Below are positions 51,817-59,473 of a DNA stretch of 64,000 nucleotides, piece after piece; positions within the stretch are counted from its first letter, which is position 1; every line of letters begins with the position of its first letter. The notes under the pieces were generated by a model. It saw only the letters and a list, made by a program, of their open reading frames with translations. It had not been told where the DNA came from and made no database searches. The translations under genes and the position numbers were made by a program. The DNA comes from Streptomyces humi. Lineage in GTDB: Bacteria > Actinomycetota > Actinomycetes > Streptomycetales > Streptomycetaceae. The stretch spans positions 1-64,000 of the forward strand of contig NZ_LBMU02000016.1 of the NCBI RefSeq assembly GCF_001005085.2, given 5' to 3'.

Positions 51817-51853
51817 CCAGCCCCATCTGTCGTCACTTGACAGATGGGGCTGG
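51817..51853 (+). terminator. Rho-independent terminator
   Basis: A perfect 15-bp stem CCAGCCCCATCTGTC / GACAGATGGGGCTGG with a 7-base loop, followed by CTATTTCTTTCC. It ends the HTH-tail reading frame. Confidence 0.9.
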
Positions 51854-51938
51854 CTATTTCTTTCCAATTATGGACGAGACCTTACGCTCGGATAGCTATA
51901 AATAGAAAGCAGCAACCCTAAACGGAAGGAGTTTCAAA

Positions 51939-52121
51939 ATGAGCGAACACCACCCAGATGCACAACCGCCGGTACCAGCGGCAGAAGAGGAACGCAAGGT
52001 CGTGGCCTTTGCTGTAAGAATTGATCCCACCCTGCGTGAGCAGATCGAGGGCCTACGCGGCATAACTGGGCACAGCGTGAACGACGTTGGCGTGGAAGCC
52101 CTCAACGACTGGGTCGCGTAG
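51939..52121 (+). CDS. Small ribbon-helix-helix-like protein, probably truncated
   Basis: 60 aa, with CGGAAGGAG well placed before ATG 51939. After a polar N-terminus comes KVVAFAVRIDPTLREQIEGL then RGITGHSVNDVGVEALNDWV, which fits beta strand-helix-helix DNA-binding/antitoxin families. An in-frame TAG ends it. The same frame continues from 52122 with convincing helical sequence, so the gene was probably longer (see 52155-52511). It is the first gene after the left end and a possible regulator of the element. Confidence 0.68.
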   Translation: MSEHHPDAQPPVPAAEEERKVVAFAVRIDPTLREQIEGLRGITGHSVNDVGVEALNDWVA

Positions 52122-52154
52122 ACCCTCACCGACGAGACGGTCCAGCAAAAAGCC

Positions 52155-52511
52155 ATGGCAGAGTTAGATGCTGAGGAGAAGTGGCTCCAAGACCGGCGAG
52201 CCGCTATTGCGGGCATCCTCGGGCAGACAGCTACGGCGACCGATGCACCTGAAGCCGCAGCCGACGGCAGTAACAGACGCGGAAGGCACGACCGCAGTCG
52301 TAAAAGTGGAGCGACCATGGCAGCTATCGCTGGAGTCCTGCCCAACGTCTTCGCTACACGCCCCCAGCCCACTCGTTCAAAGCGTTGGCTGTCTCCTGAA
52401 TGCATGTGTCGAGCAACCCGCTCAGTCCCTCGAAGTCGTACGCAGGAAAGTATTGAGGCCCAAGACCAAAGACCGGCTGCCCTAGGTCCACCCGCGCAGT
52501 ATCAGCACTAG
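52155..52511 (+). pseudogene. Continuation of the RHH gene beyond an amber codon
   Basis: In frame with 51939-52121. After TAG the codons read TLTDETVQQKA then MAELDAEEKWLQDRRAAIAG ILGQ, a coiled-coil tail natural for this kind of protein. An ATG at 52155 could allow reinitiation. Beyond about residue 45 the sequence becomes Arg/Ser-rich, and it then runs antisense into the convergent gene starting at 52354. The 3' end is thus probably also altered. Confidence 0.5.
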
Positions 52512-53463
52512 GCAGCAGGTTGTAGTGCATCAAGGTGTTTCGAAAATGCCGCACGGAACGGTCCGTGATAACGCGGCCAGCGGGCGCAGCCAGGATATTT
52601 TCGATCACTGCGGTTGACGCCGAAGACAGCGGGTAGCGAGCGTCATCCTTGAGAAGTGCGAGACTCTGCAACACCGCGTACACGGTGATGTACCGAATCT
52701 TGAACACAGTGTACTCAAGGTTGAGAACGTCAGCACCGGCCGTGATGACCTTGTCGATGAAGTTCATCATTACCTGGAAGTCTGTCAAGACACCATTGAG
52801 CGCCTCGGTTGTGCTGCCGTTGAAAGCCCGTGGGTAATAGCCCGAAGCCCGCACGTCCTTCCGCTTCACGAAGTTCCCTGAAAGATGACGGACGAAGGTA
52901 TCGCCACCGGTCGCATCGAGACGGGCGCCAAGCCGGTAGAAACATCGACCGACCTGCTCATTGGTGCCGCGCACATACGCACCATCGTCGTTGCGAAAAA
53001 TCCTTTCATGCTCGATTCCAAGATGGAAGGCAGCAGAATGAGAAGTCGCGAGAAGAGTGCCTCCGTAGGTGAAGAGCCCCAGATCCTTCTCCCACCGACG
53101 AGCAGGCGGGAACCATGTGTTCCCAAGGAAATGCGCGGAATGCTTGTCCAGGATGTCGTTCTTGAAGAACTCCAACTGCCCCTCAATACCTCGTTGGGTA
53201 TCCTCGAAGAGCTTGAGACTGTGCCTCGCGCGCGCACTCACTGCGGCAGCGTCTGCGGAGAACTCATCGAACACCGATGGGTCAATCACCTGCGGCTTCC
53301 CCTTCACCTCGTGAATGATCAGCGAGAAGTAAGGGGCCATACACAACGGCACGACGCCAAACAGGTTCGAATCATTGGCGTTCTGAAGGTCACGAAACAA
53401 GCGGCCCATGTAGTCGGCGTCACTCACGATACCAGCCTTGATGACGTCATCGTTTACGGACAC
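52354..53463 (-). CDS. Unknown protein with HEPN-like RxxxxH motif
   Basis: 369 aa from GTG 53463, which has AAGGAGG five bases upstream. No domain is recognised over most of its length. Near the C-terminus HFRNTLMHYNLLP gives R308-x4-H313 in helical context, the catalytic pattern of HEPN ribonucleases. The gene follows the CBASS effector by 108 bases on the same strand and is the last of four co-directional genes. A toxin or accessory role in defence is inferred from context only. Confidence 0.65.
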   Translation of the reverse strand: MSVNDDVIKAGIVSDADYMGRLFRDLQNANDSNLFGVVPLCMAPYFSLIIHEVKGKPQVIDPSVFDEFSADAAAVSARARHSLKLFEDTQRGIEGQLEFFKNDILDKHSAHFLGNTWFPPARRWEKDLGLFTYGGTLLATSHSAAFHLGIEHERIFRNDDGAYVRGTNEQVGRCFYRLGARLDATGGDTFVRHLSGNFVKRKDVRASGYYPRAFNGSTTEALNGVLTDFQVMMNFIDKVITAGADVLNLEYTVFKIRYITVYAVLQSLALLKDDARYPLSSASTAVIENILAAPAGRVITDRSVRHFRNTLMHYNLLPSADTARVDLGQPVFGLGPQYFPAYDFEGLSGLLDTCIQETANALNEWAGGV

Positions 53464-53571
53464 ATGGCCTCCTTGGTGTTCGGATTGAAATCATCCTCTT
53501 TCCCAACACCAGTCGCAACCCATTTATGAACTGTACATTCACGGCCATAGTGCATCACGCTCGTGCCGCAC

Positions 53572-54216
53572 TCACCTTTTACCTACGAATGGACTCGCAT
53601 GGTTAAAGCTATCAGCGGCAAGAGCAGAACCGGAACTTCCGTAACGCTCAGGCGACCATTCAGTAAAACGCAATTCGCCATCCGTTCGCCGATCAGTAAA
53701 ATACGCCCCTTCGAGGCCCTCACCAGGCTGCGAACCGATGTACACCTCAGCTGCGCCCTTGTGTCGCTCACTACGGTCACGCACACCGGGGCGAGGAGTA
53801 TTGACATATTGCCAACTCAGTCGCCACCGACCGTCAGGATCAGGGATGAGTTTGGCATGCTCCGAGATTGACTTCGACTCCCCAGTGAAAAGCGTGACAG
53901 TCCACTTAGACGCCGACTGCGAGACGTATACAACCGTGGGAATTGGAGGCACGTTAGTACCATCCGGGCGAACGTAAGAAGAGACGAGTTCGCCACGCCA
54001 TGTCCCGGCAATCAATGGTACGCCCGTGAAGTACCTCACCAGTTTCCACTTCCAGATGAAGCGCTCCCACAAAGCAAACACCAGCACAGCGAGCGTTCCG
54101 GCGATCGAATAGATGCGCAACGGTGTTTGAGAGAGGCCTTGGCCTGCGAGTAGCGCCAGCGCCAATCCGACAAGCGCCGCAATGCCGATCCCTACTCGAA
54201 CCTTGATTCCTTCCAT
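53572..54216 (-). CDS. cap15: CBASS effector, Cap15-like (2TM plus beta-barrel)
   Basis: 214 aa from ATG 54216, overlapping the CD-NTase stop (ATGA). Two membrane spans at about 8-27 and 34-50 are followed by a basic turn (RFIWKWKLVRYFTG). A beta-strand-rich domain then opens with IAGTWRGELVSSYV near 69-82, with VVYVSQSASKWTVTLFTGES and WRLSWQYVNTPRPGVRDRSE further on. This is the S-2TM/beta effector layout of CBASS, where nucleotide binding to the barrel causes membrane disruption. Assignment rests on topology, motif and coupling to a CD-NTase. Confidence 0.85.
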   Translation of the reverse strand: MEGIKVRVGIGIAALVGLALALLAGQGLSQTPLRIYSIAGTLAVLVFALWERFIWKWKLVRYFTGVPLIAGTWRGELVSSYVRPDGTNVPPIPTVVYVSQSASKWTVTLFTGESKSISEHAKLIPDPDGRWRLSWQYVNTPRPGVRDRSERHKGAAEVYIGSQPGEGLEGAYFTDRRTDGELRFTEWSPERYGSSGSALAADSFNHASPFVGKR

Positions 54217-55121
54217 CAGTTCAGCCCCAGGTTCCGCCACGCTTTGAGTGCAAGTTCGTGAGCATCTTCCATAGACCACTTCTGTCCAGGACCGAACAAC
54301 GGCTTGATGCCGTTCGGCTCATGCCAGTCTTTCGCAGAGCCTCCCGGCTTAGTCTGATTCCAGATGTAGCCAATGACGGCACTGATGTCATCGGTCAGCG
54401 GCGTCAGACCTCCATGGTTAAAGTGCCCGTCCGGCGTGCAGTACACAAGACATTCCATGAAGTAACTCGGCAGCGCATCAATCTGCCCAGCTGCAACCAG
54501 GTCGTTTTCCACTCGCTTGAGAATACGGACCATTTGCTTGTAGCGCGTACCCGTACGGTTGTTCTTAGCAACGCCATTGTCATACTGCTGCTGAGGGTAG
54601 TTAATAACCCACTCGCCGTTTGTGCGCCACGTCTTCGTACCTTCGCGGTATGCCACTTTCCCAAGGGTGTCGTAATGGTAGTAGCGGTAACGGAAGGACG
54701 GCACCACATCCGCCTTAACTCGCCCGCCATTCTCGGCAATCTCGATAGCCGTGGTACCGGACGTGTCGCAGTCACTTCCGTACGCATGGCGCATAGCTTT
54801 TTCAAGTTCAGACCGGAAACCTGGACCATCGAAATGCTTGATGGCCACCGAACCGTGAATCTTGTCAGCCTCATACAAAGCACTATCGTCGTAGTAGAAG
54901 AATCCCTCATGAATCACGGCGATATCGACATCACTGTCAGTTCGCACGTTGGTGTTGTTCTTGTAGGACCCCTTGGGCAGGAAGCTGGTACGGATGTCGT
55001 TGAAGCCGCTCCATCCGTTGACCGCATTGCGCACCATGCGCTCGGCTCGTTCCTGTTTATCCTGTTCGGTATTGCTGGACGGCGCCTTGTAGCGCGTCAG
55101 CTTGTCTTCCAGTGCTGTCAT
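54216..55121 (-). CDS. CBASS cGAS/DncV-like nucleotidyltransferase (CD-NTase)
   Basis: 301 aa from ATG 55121 with AGGGG upstream; a TTG two codons earlier is unlikely. Active-site signature G51-S52-Y with D64-V-D66 in RTDSDVDIAV, and third acidic residue D138 in VKADVVPSFRYR. The C-terminal half is helical, with GHFNHGGLTPLTDDISAV. It makes a cyclic oligonucleotide on phage infection that activates the Cap15-like partner. No Cap2/Cap3 or HORMA/TRIP13 genes are nearby, so this is a type I CBASS. The product nucleotide cannot be told from sequence. Confidence 0.9.
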   Translation of the reverse strand: MTALEDKLTRYKAPSSNTEQDKQERAERMVRNAVNGWSGFNDIRTSFLPKGSYKNNTNVRTDSDVDIAVIHEGFFYYDDSALYEADKIHGSVAIKHFDGPGFRSELEKAMRHAYGSDCDTSGTTAIEIAENGGRVKADVVPSFRYRYYHYDTLGKVAYREGTKTWRTNGEWVINYPQQQYDNGVAKNNRTGTRYKQMVRILKRVENDLVAAGQIDALPSYFMECLVYCTPDGHFNHGGLTPLTDDISAVIGYIWNQTKPGGSAKDWHEPNGIKPLFGPGQKWSMEDAHELALKAWRNLGLN

Positions 55122-55299
55122 AGCCAACCCCTGTTCTTACATTTACTGCATGTCGCGAGCTGCCTCATACGCCACAGCCCCACGATCTTCGTACCCTGCA
55201 CCTCGACACGCTAGCCGGTGACACTGACAATCACTCACGCTCCGTCAGGCTCGGGGCAGACAAAGGGAGTAGAGCACCCACACTCCTGACCGAACGTGA

Positions 55300-56418
55300 T
55301 CACTTCTGTCGACTGGTGACCGTGCGCATCTCCCCCTCCAGCACCCACACGAACGCCACGCCACCCTTGGGGAACGTCCCGCCCTCGTAAGCGACTTCGA
55401 CGCTCGGTGACGGATCCGATGCAGCAAGCGCGGTGTACCGCGCCTGACGTGGACCAGAGTGGTAGTCCAAGACGTTCATGTAGCGGATACCGCAATCGCC
55501 GTACCAGAGTTCAGCCCGGAAGTCCTTGGTCGGCTGGGCGAGGTCAAGGTGCAGGACATGTCCGTGCTGTTGGACGAGCACGCGGTAGGTGTACGAGACG
55601 GTGACCGGCTCCCCGGCCTTCACGTCGCCGCCGAGGCTCACCGCGAAGACCTGGCCCTCCTTGCGGACGCTGCGCCGAGGCGTCTGCGCCTTGCCGTTCA
55701 CGGCGACTTGCACCAGCTCGAAGACTTCGGGCGACGAGGCGTTGTGGCCGTCTATGGGTTCGAAGTACCACGTGGCCGTGGACGACGGGTCGGCCAGAAG
55801 CTCCCGGTAGGCGTCAAGGTCGGAGACGCAGGAGAAGCGCAGCAGCGGACTGGTCGGCACGAAGCGGTACTCCCACCGGACAGTGGCGACGAACATCGCG
55901 CCTCGGCCCTCCGTCGGCCCCTGCTTCCAGGGCGCGAGCGATACCGCAACATGGGCATCCTCCCAGCGCTGCTTGGCCCCGAAGATCTGTTCCCGGAGGT
56001 CCTGATAGGCGTCGGCGGCCAGTTCCTTGTCACCGAGCCGAATGGACAGGCAGTTCTCGACGATCCGGTCGAGGGTCTTCGTGGAGGCCACGTTCGTCAG
56101 GGACTCCGGCGAGAAGGCGAAGCCGTCGACCACCGCGTCCCGGATGGCTGGCGCTTCCTCCGAGAGCACCTTGCGGAGGCGCTGGTTTGCTCGAACCTCA
56201 GCGTCGGCTTGGTCGATGTACTCAAAGAAGATCGCGATGAGGCCGGTGGTGAAGAGGGCCGAGCCGACCTCCATCGCGGGAAGTGCGTCAAGCCAGGCGC
56301 CGGCGGGGCTGCCGCTCGCCCAGTGGGCCAGGAGCATTAAAGCTATACCGACCACCGTGACGACGGTGGCGAGCAGGGCGAGTTTGGTCTGGTAGAGGCG
56401 CTCTAACGGACTAGCCAT
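55300..56418 (-). CDS. Unknown two-span membrane protein upstream of CBASS
   Basis: 372 aa from ATG 56418. Spans at about 12-33 (KLALLATVVTVVGIALMLLA) and 48-68 (EVGSALFTTGLIAIFFEYID) are followed by a charged helix and a long cytoplasmic region of predicted beta character from about residue 190. No family is recognised. It is co-directional with the CD-NTase, 178 bases upstream. It may be an accessory or separate defence gene. The bound two-span anchor plus beta domain echoes the Cap15 layout without obvious sequence similarity. Confidence 0.72.
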   Translation of the reverse strand: MASPLERLYQTKLALLATVVTVVGIALMLLAHWASGSPAGAWLDALPAMEVGSALFTTGLIAIFFEYIDQADAEVRANQRLRKVLSEEAPAIRDAVVDGFAFSPESLTNVASTKTLDRIVENCLSIRLGDKELAADAYQDLREQIFGAKQRWEDAHVAVSLAPWKQGPTEGRGAMFVATVRWEYRFVPTSPLLRFSCVSDLDAYRELLADPSSTATWYFEPIDGHNASSPEVFELVQVAVNGKAQTPRRSVRKEGQVFAVSLGGDVKAGEPVTVSYTYRVLVQQHGHVLHLDLAQPTKDFRAELWYGDCGIRYMNVLDYHSGPRQARYTALAASDPSPSVEVAYEGGTFPKGGVAFVWVLEGEMRTVTSRQK

Positions 56419-56469
56419 ATACAAGATCAAGTATAAAAAAAGCCCAGTTCAGAGCAATGCCGAACATGC

Positions 56470-56508
56470 GAAGACCCCGGACCGCAGGAGATGCAAGCCG
56501 GGGTCTTC
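56470..56508 (-). terminator. Hairpin after the small peptide gene
   Basis: GAAGACCCCGG pairs with CCGGGGTCTTC (11 bp, 17-base loop) just downstream of the 13-aa peptide. A run of seven T on the minus strand lies about 30 bases further (56434-56440). Confidence 0.6.
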
Positions 56509-56524
56509 TTGGGGCACGGGGCTA

Positions 56525-56566
56525 TCAGCCGCCGGTACCGCCACCACCACCGTTGTTGCGCAGCAT
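56525..56566 (-). CDS. Candidate 13-aa glycine-rich peptide
   Basis: ATG 56566 to TGA encodes MLRNNGGGGGTGG. A perfect AGGAGG Shine-Dalgarno ends eight bases before the ATG, stronger than those of most genes here. A hairpin follows. It is divergent from the controller-like gene across the repeat array. The function is unknown: it could be a leader peptide, a signalling or toxic peptide, or chance. Confidence 0.45.
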   Translation of the reverse strand: MLRNNGGGGGTGG

Positions 56567-56614
56567 GACCACCACCTCCTCCGTGCTGCGGGAGCTACCT
56601 ACGCGAGGCAGCAT

Positions 56615-56687
56615 AGGACACATAGTCATGGGATGCAGAGAGTTGGGATATATAGTCTCTGGATCTTGAGGCTTGGGACATATGAGC
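56615..56687. promoter_or_regulatory. Three 30-bp-phased direct repeats, putative controller operators
   Basis: GGACACATAG at 56616, GGATATATAG at 56646 and GGACATATGA at 56676 are spaced exactly 30 bases (about three helical turns). They lie immediately upstream of the XRE gene and between it and the divergent peptide. Probable autoregulatory boxes; the sequence also holds TATATA-like promoter elements for either direction. Confidence 0.6.
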
Positions 56688-56698
56688 TAGGGCTCGCC

Positions 56699-56959
56699 AT
56701 GGCAAAACAGCCCATCTCAGACGCCGCCCAGACCTTTGGGGCGCGGGTGCGCGCCCGCAGGAACGAACTCGGTAAGAGCCAGGAACGCCTTGCCGACGAC
56801 AGTGGTATGCACTGGACGTTCATTGGGCAGGTCGAGCGCGGCCAGCGCAACGTGAGCCTGCACAACATCCTGAAGCTGGCTGAGGCACTCGGGGTGGATG
56901 CGGCGGAGCTGGTACGGGGGCTGAAGTCGCCGGGCGAGGCCGGGAGCAGTAAGGACTGA
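56699..56959 (+). CDS. XRE-family protein resembling restriction controller (C) proteins
   Basis: 86 aa from ATG 56699. The whole protein is one helix-turn-helix domain: FGARVRARRNELGKSQERLA, GMHWTFIGQVERGQRNVSLH, NILKLAEALGVDAAEL. The VERGxRNxSLxNI end and the small size match C proteins of restriction-modification systems. It starts downstream of phased repeats and ends eight bases before a nuclease gene, the usual C-R arrangement. It presumably times or represses expression of the nuclease. Confidence 0.82.
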   Translation: MAKQPISDAAQTFGARVRARRNELGKSQERLADDSGMHWTFIGQVERGQRNVSLHNILKLAEALGVDAAELVRGLKSPGEAGSSKD

Positions 56960-56966
56960 GGGCGGC

Positions 56967-58589
56967 ATGAAGAACAGGGTCGACTGGACCGACGAGCGAC
57001 TCGGCTCCAATGTCTACGAGGACATGGTCTCCGTCCTCATCAGTCGCCTGCATCCGCAGGCCCAGCGCATCGACGGAGCGGGCGGAGACAAGGGGCGTGA
57101 CGTCCAGGTACCGCTCCCTACGGGCCTGGAAATCTTCGAACTCAAGAGCTTTACCGGACGCCTTGATGAAAGGTCCGGCAGAAGACGGCAAGTTTCCGAC
57201 TCGCTCAGAAATGCGGCCAAGCACAACCCCGTGGCTTGGTACCTCGTGGTGCCCATCAATCACACTGATGGCGAACTCAAGTGGTTCAATGATCTGGCTG
57301 CCAAGTATCCGTTCCCCTGTATCTGGCATGGGAAGGATTGGCTCGATGGGCAGATGGCCTCCCACCCGGAGCTGCCCCGTTATTACCTAGAGGGCAGCAA
57401 CGACGAGATCGTTGGCATGATGCGGGAGATTAACCAAGAGCAAGCAGCCCTTACCCGAGGGGTTACGGATCTAATAGATCGCGTGCGCACGCTCAAGGAT
57501 CGTCTCAACTCCCTCGATCCGCATTACGAGTTTAGCTTCAGCATCCAACCCAACGGATCTGTCAACATCACAACTCATCCCCGATACTCTGGCGCCGAGA
57601 AGGATCGCCCCATTCAGGTCGGTGGCGTATTTACCTTCCCCGACACTGAGGACGGGAAGCAGGCCGCACAGGCACTTCAGGACAGTTTCGACTATGGCAC
57701 AGCCACGGTTGTTCCAAGCGAGTTCGTGAAGAATTTTTCCATCGATGCGCCTGCCGAGTTTGGCGGAAACTTCGATGGTGGTGAACTTCGCGTCGGCGGT
57801 GCCATTGACAACACCCCGCTGGCAGACGCACGGTTCGCCCTCCGTATTCGGGATGCCCAAGGGGCTATCAAAGCTCACCTCCCACTCGAAGCCAAAGAAC
57901 GGACATCTGGTAGGAGAGGCATCGAGCTGAAGCTCGAAGACCTCGGCGGCGTAGCGAAGGTTGTGACGCGGTTCGACGTGTCTACACATCACGCCAAGAT
58001 CAACTATTCGTTCCACATGCCCGACCGCAGCCTGCCCTGCATCCTGTTGCCAGTCGTCCGTTTTCTAGCAGAGGCGAAGGAGGGCCGTGGCGCGACCTTG
58101 GTGCTTAATGGCAAGGAAATCGGTCCGCCAATGGATCTACCCGCCTCAACCCCAAACGTTGAGGAGTCACTCAAACTTCTTCGCGTCCTCGACGACATTC
58201 AGCGCATCAGCGGCGTGTACTTCCCGATCCCCCAGTCCCTGACTGATGAAGAATTTGAGTCGATCAAAGAAGTGCACCGGTATCTAACCAGCGAGACAAA
58301 CATCGAGCGATGGGATTACGTGTCTTTCACGATCCCGCGGGCAAGTTTGGATAGCCCCGAGCTTCAGCAGCTCCAACAGGGTGACAGCGTCCCCAACCTT
58401 GTTCTACGGAATGAACTAGTCCTTCGCTTGGGCGAGGACATCTTCAACCTTGGATGCCTCAACAGGACGTACGCCTCGGCAAAACTGGAATCCCTGACCG
58501 ATGTTGCCGATGACTCTGGCGCTGCCGATATGGTTGCCGTGAAGATCGTGCCCGGCGACGACACGTCTGCCTCGGTTTCTCTTATGTAG
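56967..58589 (+). CDS. Mrr-like nuclease-fold protein with large unknown C-terminal region
   Basis: 540 aa from ATG 56967. The N-terminal 65 residues have the PD-(D/E)xK pattern: E18 in NVYEDMVSVLISRL, D45 in GGDKGRDVQV, and E58-x-K60 in EIFELKSF. An alpha/beta stretch to about residue 120 (AWYLVVPINHTDGELKWFND) completes a restriction endonuclease-like domain. The following 400 residues are mostly beta strands with no recognised family, perhaps a sensor. It is coupled to the controller-like XRE gene. No methyltransferase is in the element, so self-protection must work otherwise. Confidence 0.75.
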   Translation: MKNRVDWTDERLGSNVYEDMVSVLISRLHPQAQRIDGAGGDKGRDVQVPLPTGLEIFELKSFTGRLDERSGRRRQVSDSLRNAAKHNPVAWYLVVPINHTDGELKWFNDLAAKYPFPCIWHGKDWLDGQMASHPELPRYYLEGSNDEIVGMMREINQEQAALTRGVTDLIDRVRTLKDRLNSLDPHYEFSFSIQPNGSVNITTHPRYSGAEKDRPIQVGGVFTFPDTEDGKQAAQALQDSFDYGTATVVPSEFVKNFSIDAPAEFGGNFDGGELRVGGAIDNTPLADARFALRIRDAQGAIKAHLPLEAKERTSGRRGIELKLEDLGGVAKVVTRFDVSTHHAKINYSFHMPDRSLPCILLPVVRFLAEAKEGRGATLVLNGKEIGPPMDLPASTPNVEESLKLLRVLDDIQRISGVYFPIPQSLTDEEFESIKEVHRYLTSETNIERWDYVSFTIPRASLDSPELQQLQQGDSVPNLVLRNELVLRLGEDIFNLGCLNRTYASAKLESLTDVADDSGAADMVAVKIVPGDDTSASVSLM

Positions 58590-58657
58590 CCGTACCACTC
58601 CCGAAGCAGTGGTCGCCCTCTGTCGGCCGTCGGACCGACCGCTCTACGCTTTCCACC

Positions 58658-59473
58658 ATGGCAACTACAGACGTGAGCGTCCGCACCCTCGACGGTCTCC
58701 ACCTGGCGGGCACGCTGGTGACGCCGGAGCAGCCAACCTCCCGGGCCGTGGTGCTTGTACATGGCGGAGGCGTCACCCGCGAAGAGGGCGGATTCTTCAC
58801 GCGGCTCGCTGACGGGCTGGCCGATGCGGGCGTTGCGTCCCTGCGTTTCGACCTCCGCGGCCACGGCCAGAGCGAGGGTCGTCAGGAGGACCTCACGCTC
58901 TCCAGCATCCTGAACGACATCCGTGTCGTGCTGGCCTACCTCCGTGAGGCAACCAGCGCGCGGGAGCTGTCCTTGCTCGGCACGAGCTTTACCGGGGGCG
59001 CGTGCGCCTACTACGCGGCCAAGCAGCCGCAGGAGATCACGCGGCTGGTGCTCTTCAACCCGCAGCTCAACTACAAACGGCGGACCATCGACAACCGGCC
59101 GTTCTGGGTGGACGATCACCTGACCGACGAAGCCGCCGCCCAGCTCGCCGAACAGGGCTACCTGCCGCATTCGCCGACGCTGAGGCACGGGCGGGCCATC
59201 TACAACGAGGTGTTCTGGCTCCGGCCCCATGAGGCGCTCGGCGAGGTCCAGGCCCCGACGCTCATCGTGCACAGCACCAAGGACACGTTCGTACCGGTGG
59301 AGGCGTCCCGGAAAGCAGCACCGCTGTTCCAAGCGCCTTGCCGACTGGTGGAGATCGAGGGCGCACAGCACGGCTTCGCGGTCCACGACGATCCGCAGTA
59401 CCTCGACCCCCAGAGTCAAGAGTGGCAGGCGTTCGTCATCCGCACGACGGCCGACTGGCTGGTCGAACCCTAG
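58658..59473 (+). CDS. Alpha/beta hydrolase
   Basis: 271 aa. VVLVHGGGVTREEGGFF oxyanion region near 28, FDLRGHGQSEGRQED near 65, nucleophile elbow LLGTSFTGGAC near 106, acid region HSTKDTFVPVE near 207, and catalytic His in EGAQHGFAVHDDP. The elbow reads GTSFT rather than GxSxG. Substrate unknown. The stop TAG at 59471 lies in CCTAGG, whose palindrome also supplies the stop of the convergent TPR remnant. Its codon use is closer to that of the chromosome than to that of the neighbouring defence genes. Confidence 0.85.
   Translation: MATTDVSVRTLDGLHLAGTLVTPEQPTSRAVVLVHGGGVTREEGGFFTRLADGLADAGVASLRFDLRGHGQSEGRQEDLTLSSILNDIRVVLAYLREATSARELSLLGTSFTGGACAYYAAKQPQEITRLVLFNPQLNYKRRTIDNRPFWVDDHLTDEAAAQLAEQGYLPHSPTLRHGRAIYNEVFWLRPHEALGEVQAPTLIVHSTKDTFVPVEASRKAAPLFQAPCRLVEIEGAQHGFAVHDDPQYLDPQSQEWQAFVIRTTADWLVEP

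Noticed and set aside
56457-56669. Plus-strand 70-codon open frame
   Set aside because: No ribosome site; it overlaps the hairpin, the opposite-strand peptide and the repeat array.
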